Below are positions 1 to 6,402 of a stretch of 8,189 nucleotides of DNA, piece after piece (the stretch's first letter is position 1; each line of letters begins with the position of its first letter). A program made the translations under genes and the position numbers. The DNA comes from Acidobacteriota bacterium. Its GTDB lineage: Bacteria; Acidobacteriota; Terriglobia; Terriglobales; Acidobacteriaceae. Location of the stretch: NCBI GenBank assembly GCA_021810735.1, contig JAJZIF010000151.1, forward strand, positions 1 through 8,189, read 5' to 3'. Below the pieces are notes generated by a model. It searched no databases and was not told where the DNA came from. It saw only the letters and a program-made list of their open reading frames with translations.

Positions 1-16
1 CTAGCTGTTGCGTGAC

Positions 17-1552
17 TTAGTGCCTTTTGACGTTGACTGGGATTTGAATTGTGCCCAGGCGTCCGGTGTGGGTGTTCCAAACGGCGAGGTAGACGTCGTT
101 GTCGCCGTCAGGGAGGTCAACCATCTGCTGCCATGTGAAGTGGGCCCGCGGATGGGCCTGAATGGCAGTCGTGCGGAAGCGCATTTCGACCATTTTCACG
201 TGTTGCCAGCGAACAAGCCCACCGTTATCCAGAACGACAGTTGCGACGCCGAAAGTGACGATGGAATGCTGGGCGTCGAGATGAGCGATGGGGAAGGCCG
301 CGACAGGCAGCTCGTAGCGGACAATATAGGGCATTGCTCCATGTCGCACCGTGCGCTGCGCGGATGTTGTGGCATGCAGGATTTGCGCCTGAAAGAGGAT
401 GGGGTTGCTGTGCAGGCTGGGCGCCTGGACATCCTCTCCATCCGCTACGGTGAGGAGTCTGGTGGGATGCCTGGCCAGATAATTGTCGTCGAAGTAGCCG
501 TGACGATAGCTGAGCTGATAAGGGCCATCGACGTGAACGCGGACCTGGTGCCAGCGGCCGCGCTGGTGCAGGTCGTGGGGTGAGTAGGTAATGGTGTAGA
601 AATCGGCGCTGTGATCGAGAATCTGACGGGCGCTCTGCGCGATGGCATTGGTGTTGTAGTAAGCTTTGCCGCCTGTGGTCGCGGCCTCATCGTTCATCAT
701 CAATTCCTGATTGTCGAGCGCGTAGTCTTTATCGGCGACAAGCCCACGCACGTCGATGGGATAGATGGCGATACGCTCCGCGTCGAGCGCATCGTATAGC
801 GGGCGCATATTGTAAGACTCCAAGGGCATGGAGTCAGCCGCCGCCTGCCAGCCGAAAATCTCGAAGAGTTGCTGTTGGTCGAAGAGGAGAAAGAGGTTGG
901 AGCCTCCATTGAACCAGAGGAGATTTTTGCGGCCTGGATACTGGCTGAGATAGTGCGCCATCTGAGTGAAGAGCGGGCGGTCAGTATCGTACTCAAAGCC
1001 AGTGGTGCGGAAGCGTGGAATGGTGCGACGCAGGGCGGCCAGCAGCTCGGCGTGGCTGGTGGTGAAGTTCTGCACGAGCACAATATGTGAGCCGTTGTAC
1101 AGGTAAATGGCCAAGGGCTCGGTCGAAGGCAGCTGCTCAAAAAAGTGGACCAACTGCTTGCGTAGCATCATTTGTTCGGCCAGCGTCATGGTGGTGACGT
1201 CAATCAACGCAACGTTGTAAACGGCGGGCGGGTGGGAAAGATAGCTGTTGCTAAAGGCGCCCGACGCTGTGGAACTGGGTGTGACGGCGAGATTCTTGCC
1301 GGCGTGCTCCACGAAGGAGTCGATGGTCTGAGGACGGCCATTGTCGTAGATGTGAAAGGCGGATTTTGGCAGGCCGGTAACCGGATTCCCGTTGGCGTCT
1401 GTAACGGTGATATCGATGAGGACTTCGCGAATATGCGCGTGCAAAGTGAAAGGTGGGTGGGGCGGCGTTTTTTGCGCCCAGGAAGGGATGGCGAGCGCGA
1501 GTCCGACGAGAGAGGCGATGCACCAGGCGCGGTACGAACGGGTAAGGGTCAC
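17..1552 (-). CDS. Secreted VWFA-related domain protein (acidobacterial type)
   Basis: The 511-residue product begins with a signal peptide: basic residues up to R8, a hydrophobic core at about 10-22 and a likely signal peptidase I site after PSWA (residue 26). Residues 44-80 match the opening of the acidobacterial VWFA-related family (IDITVTDANGNPVTGLPKSAF, then an IYDNGRPQ turn). A von Willebrand A-like fold follows at about 113-325, including IDVTTMT near 117-123, GRKNLLWFNGG at 207-217 and IYPIDVRG at 263-270. The segment ADFYTITYSP near 316-325 and GRWHQVRVHV at 332-341 resemble the end of that domain. The last 150 residues look beta-rich and are unassigned. The start is GTG with a GAGGT ribosome-binding site at 1557-1561. 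The MIDAS motif is not the classical DxSxS, so metal binding is uncertain. The protein is probably periplasmic or exported. Substrate and partners are unknown. The family call is strong and the role is not known. Confidence 0.88.
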   Translation of the reverse strand: MTLTRSYRAWCIASLVGLALAIPSWAQKTPPHPPFTLHAHIREVLIDITVTDANGNPVTGLPKSAFHIYDNGRPQTIDSFVEHAGKNLAVTPSSTASGAFSNSYLSHPPAVYNVALIDVTTMTLAEQMMLRKQLVHFFEQLPSTEPLAIYLYNGSHIVLVQNFTTSHAELLAALRRTIPRFRTTGFEYDTDRPLFTQMAHYLSQYPGRKNLLWFNGGSNLFLLFDQQQLFEIFGWQAAADSMPLESYNMRPLYDALDAERIAIYPIDVRGLVADKDYALDNQELMMNDEAATTGGKAYYNTNAIAQSARQILDHSADFYTITYSPHDLHQRGRWHQVRVHVDGPYQLSYRHGYFDDNYLARHPTRLLTVADGEDVQAPSLHSNPILFQAQILHATTSAQRTVRHGAMPYIVRYELPVAAFPIAHLDAQHSIVTFGVATVVLDNGGLVRWQHVKMVEMRFRTTAIQAHPRAHFTWQQMVDLPDGDNDVYLAVWNTHTGRLGTIQIPVNVKRH

Positions 1553-1853
1553 GGCGACCTCGGTCGTTCTAAATGAACAGCCCTAACATAGAGACGACGA
1601 GATAACTGTTAGGAAAGATGCAAATCCGGGCATGGAGAGTGCAATTGGGTGAGTTGAATCGGTCAGGAATGGTGATTCGAGGGATAGAGGCTGCGGGAGA
1701 TGGGCTCAGGGCAATTCCAGAGTTACTGTGTGCCGTTGCGTGGATTCCGTGGTGCCGCTCCCTGATGGTCCCATCCCAGCAGGCAGAGCGCGCGCCATCC
1801 CCAAGCGTCAACTGTAGGCAGTGTCTCGGGGATGCACCGGCTCTACTCTTGCT
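1553..1853. other. Intergenic region between the FmdE-like gene and the VWFA gene
   Basis: These 301 bp separate two leftward genes. The half near 1553-1620 must hold the leader of the VWFA gene, but I find no convincing -35/-10 pair there. The half near 1795-1834, just past the stop of the FmdE-like gene, holds a nested inverted repeat listed separately. The short open frames crossing the gap have no recognisable family and no ribosome-binding site, so I call no gene here. Confidence 0.6.
1796..1834 (-). repeat. Nested inverted repeat downstream of the FmdE-like gene
   Basis: CATCCCC at 1796-1802 pairs with GGGGATG at 1828-1834. Inside it, ACTG at 1811-1814 pairs with CAGT at 1819-1822 around a TAGG loop. 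The structure starts about 20 nt past the stop of the leftward FmdE-like gene, so it may mark the mRNA end. No U-tract follows in the leftward direction, so it does not qualify as a standard intrinsic terminator. Confidence 0.3.
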
Positions 1854-2498
1854 CTAGCCGCGGCGCGTTTCGGGAATGGCGACGGGCGCGGTGACGGATT
1901 CGGGGCCGTCGGGGAGCGGCTGGAAATAGCGGTCCTCAGGGTGTGCGCAGGCGAGGCAGACGACGGCTTCGCCGTCTCGGATGAAGCGGTCGTAGTTGAT
2001 GCTTTCTCCGCAGATGGAGCAGGTGACGCGTTCGCCTTTGTAGCCGGGAAACTCGCGGGGGTGAAGTTTGACGGAGACCCACTGCTCGGTGAAGAGATCG
2101 GCGTCAGGGAGTTCGCGGTAGGCGGTCATCTGCTGTTGATTCTTGTTTTCGATTTCGGGGTGAAGCCGGCGGGCGAGTTCCTTTGAGGATTCACGGGCGG
2201 CGATGCGGATGGCGCGACCGGTGGAGAGGTCGACGAAGGTGGCGGCCATTTTGCCCCAGTCGCGGAACTTGAGGGCACGCTTGCCAAGGCGGCAGCCGGT
2301 GACGACGCCGATGGCGTCTGTGGCGCAACGGTCGATTTCGACGAAGGTGACGAGGCGCTTTCGGTCTTTGCCTCGGGGTTCGTCGATGCCGAGACGGTCG
2401 CAGCCAATCATGGCCATGCGGACGCCGAGGATTTGTCCGGCGCACAGATGGCCGTGAGCGATTTCGGCTTCGTGAAGGAGCGCGTCGAGGGTTTCCAT
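1854..2498 (-). CDS. FmdE-like protein with C-terminal zinc ribbon
   Basis: The 214-residue product resembles FmdE, the protein named from formylmethanofuran dehydrogenase operons. The N-terminal domain carries HGHLCAGQILG at residues 15-25 (H15, H17, C19), EIDRCATDAI at 54-63, and TGCRLGKRALKFRDWGK at 67-83, the family's signature cysteine-glycine-lysine motif. A C-terminal zinc ribbon follows, with CSIC at 160-163 and CLAC at 181-184. Metal binding by both parts is expected from the family. I chose ATG 2498 because it places the HGH motif close to the N-terminus, as usual. An upstream ATG at 2564 would add 22 proline-rich residues translated from a GC-rich inverted repeat. Neither start has a clear Shine-Dalgarno. 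No dehydrogenase or molybdopterin gene lies in the window, so the FmdE name is structural and does not imply C1 metabolism. Function unknown, probably a cytoplasmic metalloprotein. Confidence 0.82.
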   Translation of the reverse strand: METLDALLHEAEIAHGHLCAGQILGVRMAMIGCDRLGIDEPRGKDRKRLVTFVEIDRCATDAIGVVTGCRLGKRALKFRDWGKMAATFVDLSTGRAIRIAARESSKELARRLHPEIENKNQQQMTAYRELPDADLFTEQWVSVKLHPREFPGYKGERVTCSICGESINYDRFIRDGEAVVCLACAHPEDRYFQPLPDGPESVTAPVAIPETRRG

Positions 2499-2503
2499 GA
2501 ATG

Positions 2504-2535
2504 TAGTTTGGGCTTGTTTGCGGGGCGGGGGCAAG
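2504..2535. repeat. Short repeat with inverted arms, copy A
   Basis: The element begins with TAGTTTGGGCTTG (2504-2516) and ends with GGGGGCAAG (2527-2535). CTTG (2513-2516) and CAAG (2532-2535) are inverted arms around a G-rich core. The same opening 13 bases and closing 9 bases recur at 3384-3412, on the other side of the membrane-protein gene. It lies just before the ATG of the leftward FmdE-like gene, in its leader. Confidence 0.45.
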
Positions 2536-2642
2536 TGAGGTAGTCGCGGAAGCTGATATTGCATTGCGGCGGGTTTGTGGTAGCCTTAGCGCGCCCCCCT
2601 CCTGAAGCTGCTTATGAGAGCGAATTTCTGAGCAGGTGCACG

Positions 2643-3362
2643 ATGAAGATCGATCGCTGGTTTTACTCGTCTGCGGCCGCCCTATTTCTGGTAGCCATCG
2701 TTGTGGCATTTCACGATTTTATTTTGGAGGGCAGGGGGACTGGCGGCCGGGTGATTGGGCCGGAGATGTTTCGATTGGATGCGGTTCACGGGGCGTGCGT
2801 GGGGCTGTGGTTTTTGCTGTTCCTGGTGCAGTCGCTGCTGATTGCGTCCAAGAACCGGCAGATTCACTTGAAACTGGGTTGGGCGGCGGTGGCGATTGGG
2901 CTGGGCGTGGTGGTGACGGGGCCTTGGGTAGCTACGCAGTCGGTGATGGTTCACTCCCCGAAGATGCCGATTCTCGGGATGCTTTACTCGCAGTTTTTGC
3001 TGATGATGTATGCCGAGATTGCGTTGTTCACGGTGTTTGCGACTTTGGGGATTTTGATGCGGAAGAAGCCCCGGATCCACAGGCCGGTGATGCTGATGGC
3101 GAGCATGAGTCTGCTGCCTCCCGCAACGACGCGGATGCCGTTTCTTGGTTCTGTCTTTGGCGCCGTGGGTGGGGCGAGAATCTTTGGTCCGGTATTTGTG
3201 CTGGGTGCGCTGCTGCTGATTGTCCGCTGGATGATGACGCGAAGCTTGGATCGCTGGCTGGCGATGAGTTATGGAGCGCTGGTGGTGGTGCTGATTGGAG
3301 CTACGGGGCTGGCGCGGACGAGTGCGTGGGGTGCTCTGGCCGCGGTGATATTGAAGCGGTAG
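2643..3362 (+). CDS. Polytopic membrane protein of unknown function (DUF2306/cytochrome b561-like pattern)
   Basis: The 239-residue product has about seven hydrophobic segments at roughly 9-26, 49-69, 79-98, 112-138, 147-161, 176-197 and 206-224. There is no signal peptide beyond the first segment. Histidines sit at helix ends: H49 opening segment 2, H75 in IHLKLGW before segment 3, and H146 in KPRIHRPVML before segment 5. The spacing of H-x2-LGW and HRPVML recalls DUF2306-type and b561-like inner-membrane proteins, some of which bind haem; this is a resemblance only. The start is ATG 2643, preceded by AGCAGG at 2631-2636. A longer TTG-started frame from 2559 would add 28 polar, proline-containing residues and is less likely. 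The gene is divergent from the FmdE-like gene across a 144-bp spacer and appears monocistronic. Confidence that it is a real gene is high; function is unassigned. Confidence 0.78.
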   Translation: MKIDRWFYSSAAALFLVAIVVAFHDFILEGRGTGGRVIGPEMFRLDAVHGACVGLWFLLFLVQSLLIASKNRQIHLKLGWAAVAIGLGVVVTGPWVATQSVMVHSPKMPILGMLYSQFLLMMYAEIALFTVFATLGILMRKKPRIHRPVMLMASMSLLPPATTRMPFLGSVFGAVGGARIFGPVFVLGALLLIVRWMMTRSLDRWLAMSYGALVVVLIGATGLARTSAWGALAAVILKR

Positions 3363-3383
3363 GCGGCGAGAGATTTCCTGGTT

Positions 3384-3412
3384 TAGTTTGGGCTTGCTTT
3401 TTGGGGGGCAAG
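3384..3412. repeat. Short repeat with inverted arms, copy B
   Basis: TAGTTTGGGCTTG (3384-3396) and GGGGGCAAG (3404-3412) match both ends of the element at 2504-2535, in the same orientation. Here the arms are longer: CTTGC (3393-3397) pairs with GCAAG (3408-3412) across a T/G-rich loop. It begins 22 bp past the stop of the membrane-protein gene, so it could also act as an mRNA 3' structure. Confidence 0.45.
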
Positions 3413-3473
3413 GTGTGGGGAGATTCGGGTGAGTTGGATGGGGTAGCCCGGGAGTCTATGAGATTGGAAGAAA

Positions 3474-3524
3474 CTGCAGGTCCCTCCGCTACGGTGCTGC
3501 GCACCTTCGGTCGTGATGACAACA
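3474..3524. repeat. Candidate dispersed intergenic hairpin element
   Basis: GGTGC (3493-3497) pairs with GCACC (3501-3505) around a TGC loop, with CCG (3486-3488) and CGG (3508-3510) able to pair outside. The surrounding text (AGGTCCCTCCGCTACG before, TTCGGTCGTGATGACAAC after) resembles short noncoding elements I associate with intergenic regions of acidobacterial genomes. Only one copy is present in this window, so its status as a repeat is inferred. Confidence 0.3.
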
Positions 3525-3596
3525 TTTTTTGGGGCGGGATGGTTTTCGGACTCTGCTGATGCGCAAGGGGCGAGCGTCTGGATGGGAGGAGATTTT

Positions 3597-4343
3597 CTAG
3601 GGGATGGGGATGGATGAGCTCGAAGTGGTGGTGGGGTTGGGCTGCATGAGGATGGGGGTGTCGCCGACGAGGCTGTAGGTGAGCGGCTTGCCGATAGTGG
3701 GCTGGAAGCTGACACGGAGGGGATCGAGCTGCCAGGTGGCGGGGGCGCAAGCGGGAGTGGATAACAGGGTGGGGTCCTGCGCAGGGTTCCAAGGACTGAT
3801 TTTGGTGGAGAGAAGTGCCTTGCGGACGGAAATGCGCGCGATGAGGACGGTGAGCTGCGGATTTTTGGCACCGCGCAGGCCGCAATAGGCGGCAAGGTCG
3901 CGAAACCAGACGACGTGGGAGATGCGCGGATCGAAGCCGGGCAGATGAAGCACGGAGACGCGACGGGTGAGCCGGTTGACAGAGAGCCAGGCGCCGGGCT
4001 GCCAGATCCAGTGTTCATGCGTGGCCGTGGGCAGGGCGTCGTTGATACGGAGAGCCTGGCGAACGGTGTAGCTGGTTTCGGTGACGGGGTGGATGTCGCC
4101 GGCGGTCCAGTCAGCGATGCGGCCATCGACGACGAGGGCGCGGACGCGGAGCTGGGAGTGTGTTGGTGTGGCGACGTCGGGGTTGGGCGAATAAGGGACC
4201 GTGTGCCAGGGGCCGAGGAAGATGGTGTGGACCACGCGGGTATGCGCACGGCGCTTGTGCTCCTTGTCGGAGCGCGTTCTGGATTCCGCGGGGGAGGGCA
4301 ACGCCAACATCAGCAACAGAAAGCAGAGCCAGGCCGTGCGCAT
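3597..4343 (-). CDS. Secreted protein of unknown family
   Basis: I do not recognise this 248-residue protein. It has a clear signal peptide: R2, a hydrophobic core at 4-15 and a likely cleavage after ALPSPA (residue 19). A basic stretch follows (SRTRSDKEHKRRAHTR, 21-36), then a possible domain from about 40 to 232. Notable parts are IFLGPWHTVPYSP (41-53), LRVRALVVDGRIADWTAGD (65-83), HEHWIWQPGAWLSVNRLTRRVSVLHL (109-134) and FRDLAAYCGLRG (147-158). The tryptophan-rich alternating pattern suggests beta structure. The two mature cysteines, C154 and C199, could form a disulfide. The C-terminus ends in a low-complexity Thr/Ser/Pro tail (236-248). ATG 4343 is chosen for the signal peptide; no Shine-Dalgarno is visible. 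The gene lies 189 bp after the RodZ-like gene on the same strand, too far to assume cotranscription. Confidence 0.7.
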   Translation of the reverse strand: MRTAWLCFLLLMLALPSPAESRTRSDKEHKRRAHTRVVHTIFLGPWHTVPYSPNPDVATPTHSQLRVRALVVDGRIADWTAGDIHPVTETSYTVRQALRINDALPTATHEHWIWQPGAWLSVNRLTRRVSVLHLPGFDPRISHVVWFRDLAAYCGLRGAKNPQLTVLIARISVRKALLSTKISPWNPAQDPTLLSTPACAPATWQLDPLRVSFQPTIGKPLTYSLVGDTPILMQPNPTTTSSSSIPIP

Positions 4344-4532
4344 GGAGAGAGAGTAGATGCGGCGGTTTGATTCGGACAGATCACGAGGGTAATGAGGAAT
4401 TCCAAGGCAGGGGATGCAGAGACAGGAAATGCGAGGCCGATCGGGAGGGGGATGGCGTGGAGGGTTTATGAATTTGGGCAGGAGGTGGAGCGGGCGCGAA
4501 ATAGCGCGAAAAGTGAGGCGCCGCAGGTCTGG

Positions 4533-5024
4533 TCAGGAGCCGTTGGAAGCGGTCTGAGAAAACTGGGCGGCGACGGGCTTTGTGGTCTGGGAAGCGGGGG
4601 AAGTCGCATCGACTTTGCTGTTGACATAATTCCAGACGAACCAGCCGGAGACGGCGAGAACGGTGAGGAGCATGAAGACGCCAGCCCAGCGGAGCCGGAA
4701 GGAGGAATGCTGGGGCTTACGGGCGCGACTGCGGCTTACATTTTCAGCAAATTCGACCCATTGGAGGTCGTCGTCTTTCATCTGGCCGCTTTCGCGGTAG
4801 GCGGCCATGAACCGCTCGGTCCAGAGATTTTCGTCAAGGCCGAGGGCTTGAGCGTAGTTTCGAACGATTCCCTTATTGAGGACGCCGCCGGGTAGAGTTT
4901 CGAAATGTTCTTCTTCAAGGGAAGTCAGGTAGCGGCTGCTGACCTTAGTTACCTGGGCAATATCCCCGATGGAGACTCCGCGGAGTTCCCGTTCTTTGCG
5001 AAGTTCGATACCGAAATGAGTCAT
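4533..5024 (-). CDS. RodZ-like helix-turn-helix protein with one membrane segment
   Basis: The 163-residue product has an N-terminal RodZ-type HTH domain at about 3-63, with FGIELRKERELRGVS opening it, then IAQVTKVSSRYLTSLEEE and the diagnostic LPGGVLNKGIVRNYAQALGLD near 44-64. A linker leads to a single transmembrane helix at about 113-133 with arginines (R110, R112) on its cytoplasmic side, then a 30-residue Ser/Thr-rich tail. In RodZ the HTH domain binds MreB inside the cell and a C-terminal beta domain lies outside. Here that beta domain is absent, since the tail is far too short for it. The product may be a shortened cytoskeletal adaptor or a membrane-bound regulator. ATG 5024 has a weak AGGCAGG ribosome-binding site upstream. 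No mre or rod genes are nearby, so I withhold the rodZ symbol. Confidence 0.82.
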   Translation of the reverse strand: MTHFGIELRKERELRGVSIGDIAQVTKVSSRYLTSLEEEHFETLPGGVLNKGIVRNYAQALGLDENLWTERFMAAYRESGQMKDDDLQWVEFAENVSRSRARKPQHSSFRLRWAGVFMLLTVLAVSGWFVWNYVNSKVDATSPASQTTKPVAAQFSQTASNGS

Positions 5025-5087
5025 TTTGCCTGCCTGGAGGGAGCGGTTTCTCAGAGCAAAGTGAACAACTTACCGCAAGCTGTTACC

Positions 5088-5117
5088 AACGTAGAACATG
5101 GGAAATCCACAGGTCAA
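5088..5117 (-). promoter_or_regulatory. Possible promoter of the RodZ-like gene
   Basis: Reading leftward, TTGACC (complement of 5112-5117) is followed after 18 bp by TACGTT (complement of 5088-5093). The -35 is good and the -10 is weak. It would give a leader of roughly 60 nt before ATG 5024. The assignment is by inspection only. Confidence 0.3.
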
Positions 5118-5193
5118 AGGAATTTTGCAATTCTTTGGGATTATCGACATTACCAATCGGTGACGTGAATGGATTTTGGGGAATGAGATTTGG

Positions 5194-5205
5194 AAATCCG
5201 GATTT
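5194..5205. promoter_or_regulatory. 12-bp palindrome in the divergent spacer, possible operator
   Basis: AAATCCGGATTT is a perfect palindrome lying between the RodZ-like gene and the permease gene. Its left side, GGAAATCC (5192-5199), also occurs at 5101-5108. Such symmetry in a divergent spacer is typical of a binding site for a dimeric regulator, but no promoter has been fixed next to it and the regulator is unknown. Confidence 0.25.
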
Positions 5206-5298
5206 GAAGGGATCATTTGTGCGGGAAGGGATGCACGGCGCTTTGTTAGACTCGGGAGAGTGCCGGTTTCTGATTTTGCCGGTGTTTTCACATTTCTT

Positions 5299-6402
5299 AT
5301 GAACAAGCTTGTGCTCGGCAATGTGCTGCATCGTCCGCTGCGGACCATCATTACGATGATGGCGGTCGGCATTGAAGTGGTGATGATTCTGTCGATTGTG
5401 GGCGTGATGATCGGCATGCTGAACAACGCGCGTGCGGAGAAGACAGGCATTGGTGCAGACATTATTGTGGAGCCACCGAACGCCAGCTTCATCGCGGGAA
5501 TCGGCGGTGCTCCAGCACCGATGGCCGTGGCCGATGTACTGGCCAAGCTGCCGCACGTAGCGGTGGCCTCGCCGGTGACGACGAACCTGAGCACGATTGG
5601 GGCGGTCGAGAATATCTGGGGGATCGACTTTAAGAGCTACAACGCCCTGCGTCCATTTGTGTTCCTGTCAGGTGGCCCATTCAAGGGTCCGAACGATGTC
5701 ATCATCGACGACATTTTTGCCAAGACCGGCGGCGGGCACAAGGTGGGGCAGACGATTCCGGTAGAGGGCCATCCGTTTACCATTTGCGGAATCGTCGAGC
5801 ACGGCAAGGGCGGGCGGAAGTTTATTCCGATTGAGACGCTGGACAAGCTGCTGGGCACCCCTGGCAATGCGTCACTGTTTTATATTCGCAGCGATCATCC
5901 GAAGAACGAAGACCTGATCAAGCAGGAGATCAAGAATACGCCGGGGCTGGAGCAGTACAAAGTGCAGACGATTCAGCAGTGGCTGTCGCTGATGACTCCG
6001 GAGAATCTGCCAGGGTTCAAGCCGGCGCTGAATACGGTGATTGGGATAGCGTTGATCGTGGGATTCCTGGTGATCTTCCAGTCGATGTACACGGCGGTGC
6101 TGGAGCGGACGCGGGAGATTGGGATTCTGAAGTCGCTGGGTGCTTCGAAGCTGTACATCGTGAATGTGATTTTGCGTGAGGCTGCGATGATAGCGTGCGC
6201 GGGGATTGCGGTGGGCATGATCCTGACGGCGATTGCGGGCGCGTTGTTGTGGCATTTTAATCCGACGTTTTCGTTCAAGGTGCCGACGCAGTGGTGGTTT
6301 ATTGGTGCGGCAATTGCATTGGTGAGCGCGATTCTGGGGGCGCTTTATCCGGCGCTAAAAGCCGCGGCGAAAGATCCAATCGACGCGCTGGCGTACGAGT
6401 GA
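5299..6402 (+). CDS. FtsX/MacB-type ABC transporter permease
   Basis: The 367-residue product has the four-helix plan of the FtsX-like permease superfamily. The first helix is at about 21-42, behind the typical NVLHRPLRTIIT entry. A large extracytoplasmic domain (about 45-240, MacB periplasmic-core type) follows, then helices at about 244-266, 289-319 and 331-352. The coupling segment VLERTREIGILKSLGAS (267-283) is the family hallmark, and the C-terminus LYPALKAAAKDPIDALAYE is also typical. Relatives act with a separate ATPase to extrude lipoproteins, peptides or drugs, or to signal across the membrane. I chose ATG 5299 because it begins just before the conserved entry motif. A TTG at 5176 would add 41 residues without family features. 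No ATPase or membrane-fusion gene is in the window, so substrate and partner are open. The neighbour trmFO is functionally unrelated. Confidence 0.88.
   Translation: MNKLVLGNVLHRPLRTIITMMAVGIEVVMILSIVGVMIGMLNNARAEKTGIGADIIVEPPNASFIAGIGGAPAPMAVADVLAKLPHVAVASPVTTNLSTIGAVENIWGIDFKSYNALRPFVFLSGGPFKGPNDVIIDDIFAKTGGGHKVGQTIPVEGHPFTICGIVEHGKGGRKFIPIETLDKLLGTPGNASLFYIRSDHPKNEDLIKQEIKNTPGLEQYKVQTIQQWLSLMTPENLPGFKPALNTVIGIALIVGFLVIFQSMYTAVLERTREIGILKSLGASKLYIVNVILREAAMIACAGIAVGMILTAIAGALLWHFNPTFSFKVPTQWWFIGAAIALVSAILGALYPALKAAAKDPIDALAYE

Larger units (their letters stand above)
3363..3596. other. Convergent intergenic spacer with repeat-like elements
   Basis: The membrane-protein gene and the secreted-protein gene converge on these 234 bp. 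The spacer contains copy B of the inverted-arm repeat (3384-3412) and a second hairpin-forming segment (3474-3524), both listed separately. I see no gene and no U-tracted terminator. The open frames that cross it on both strands are rich in serine/proline or basic residues, without family features, and are read as noise. Confidence 0.6.

Noticed and set aside
1172..1576. Rightward frames opposite the VWFA gene
   Set aside because: Antisense of a clearly coding region with a recognised family; no ribosome-binding site or domain.
2636..3559. Rightward 307-codon frame overlapping the membrane-protein gene in another frame
   Set aside because: Its Gly/Asp/Cys-rich translation has no domain features, while the overlapping frame gives a regular polytopic membrane protein with a ribosome-binding site.
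3383..4249. Leftward Ser/Pro-rich frame overlapping the secreted-protein gene
   Set aside because: Low-complexity translation without signal peptide, and it runs through the repeat-bearing spacer; the 3597-4343 frame has a signal peptide and protein-like composition.
4494..4515. Repeated GCGCGAAA motifs that might form a terminator after the RodZ-like gene
   Set aside because: Only a 4-bp stem can form and no U-tract follows in the leftward direction.
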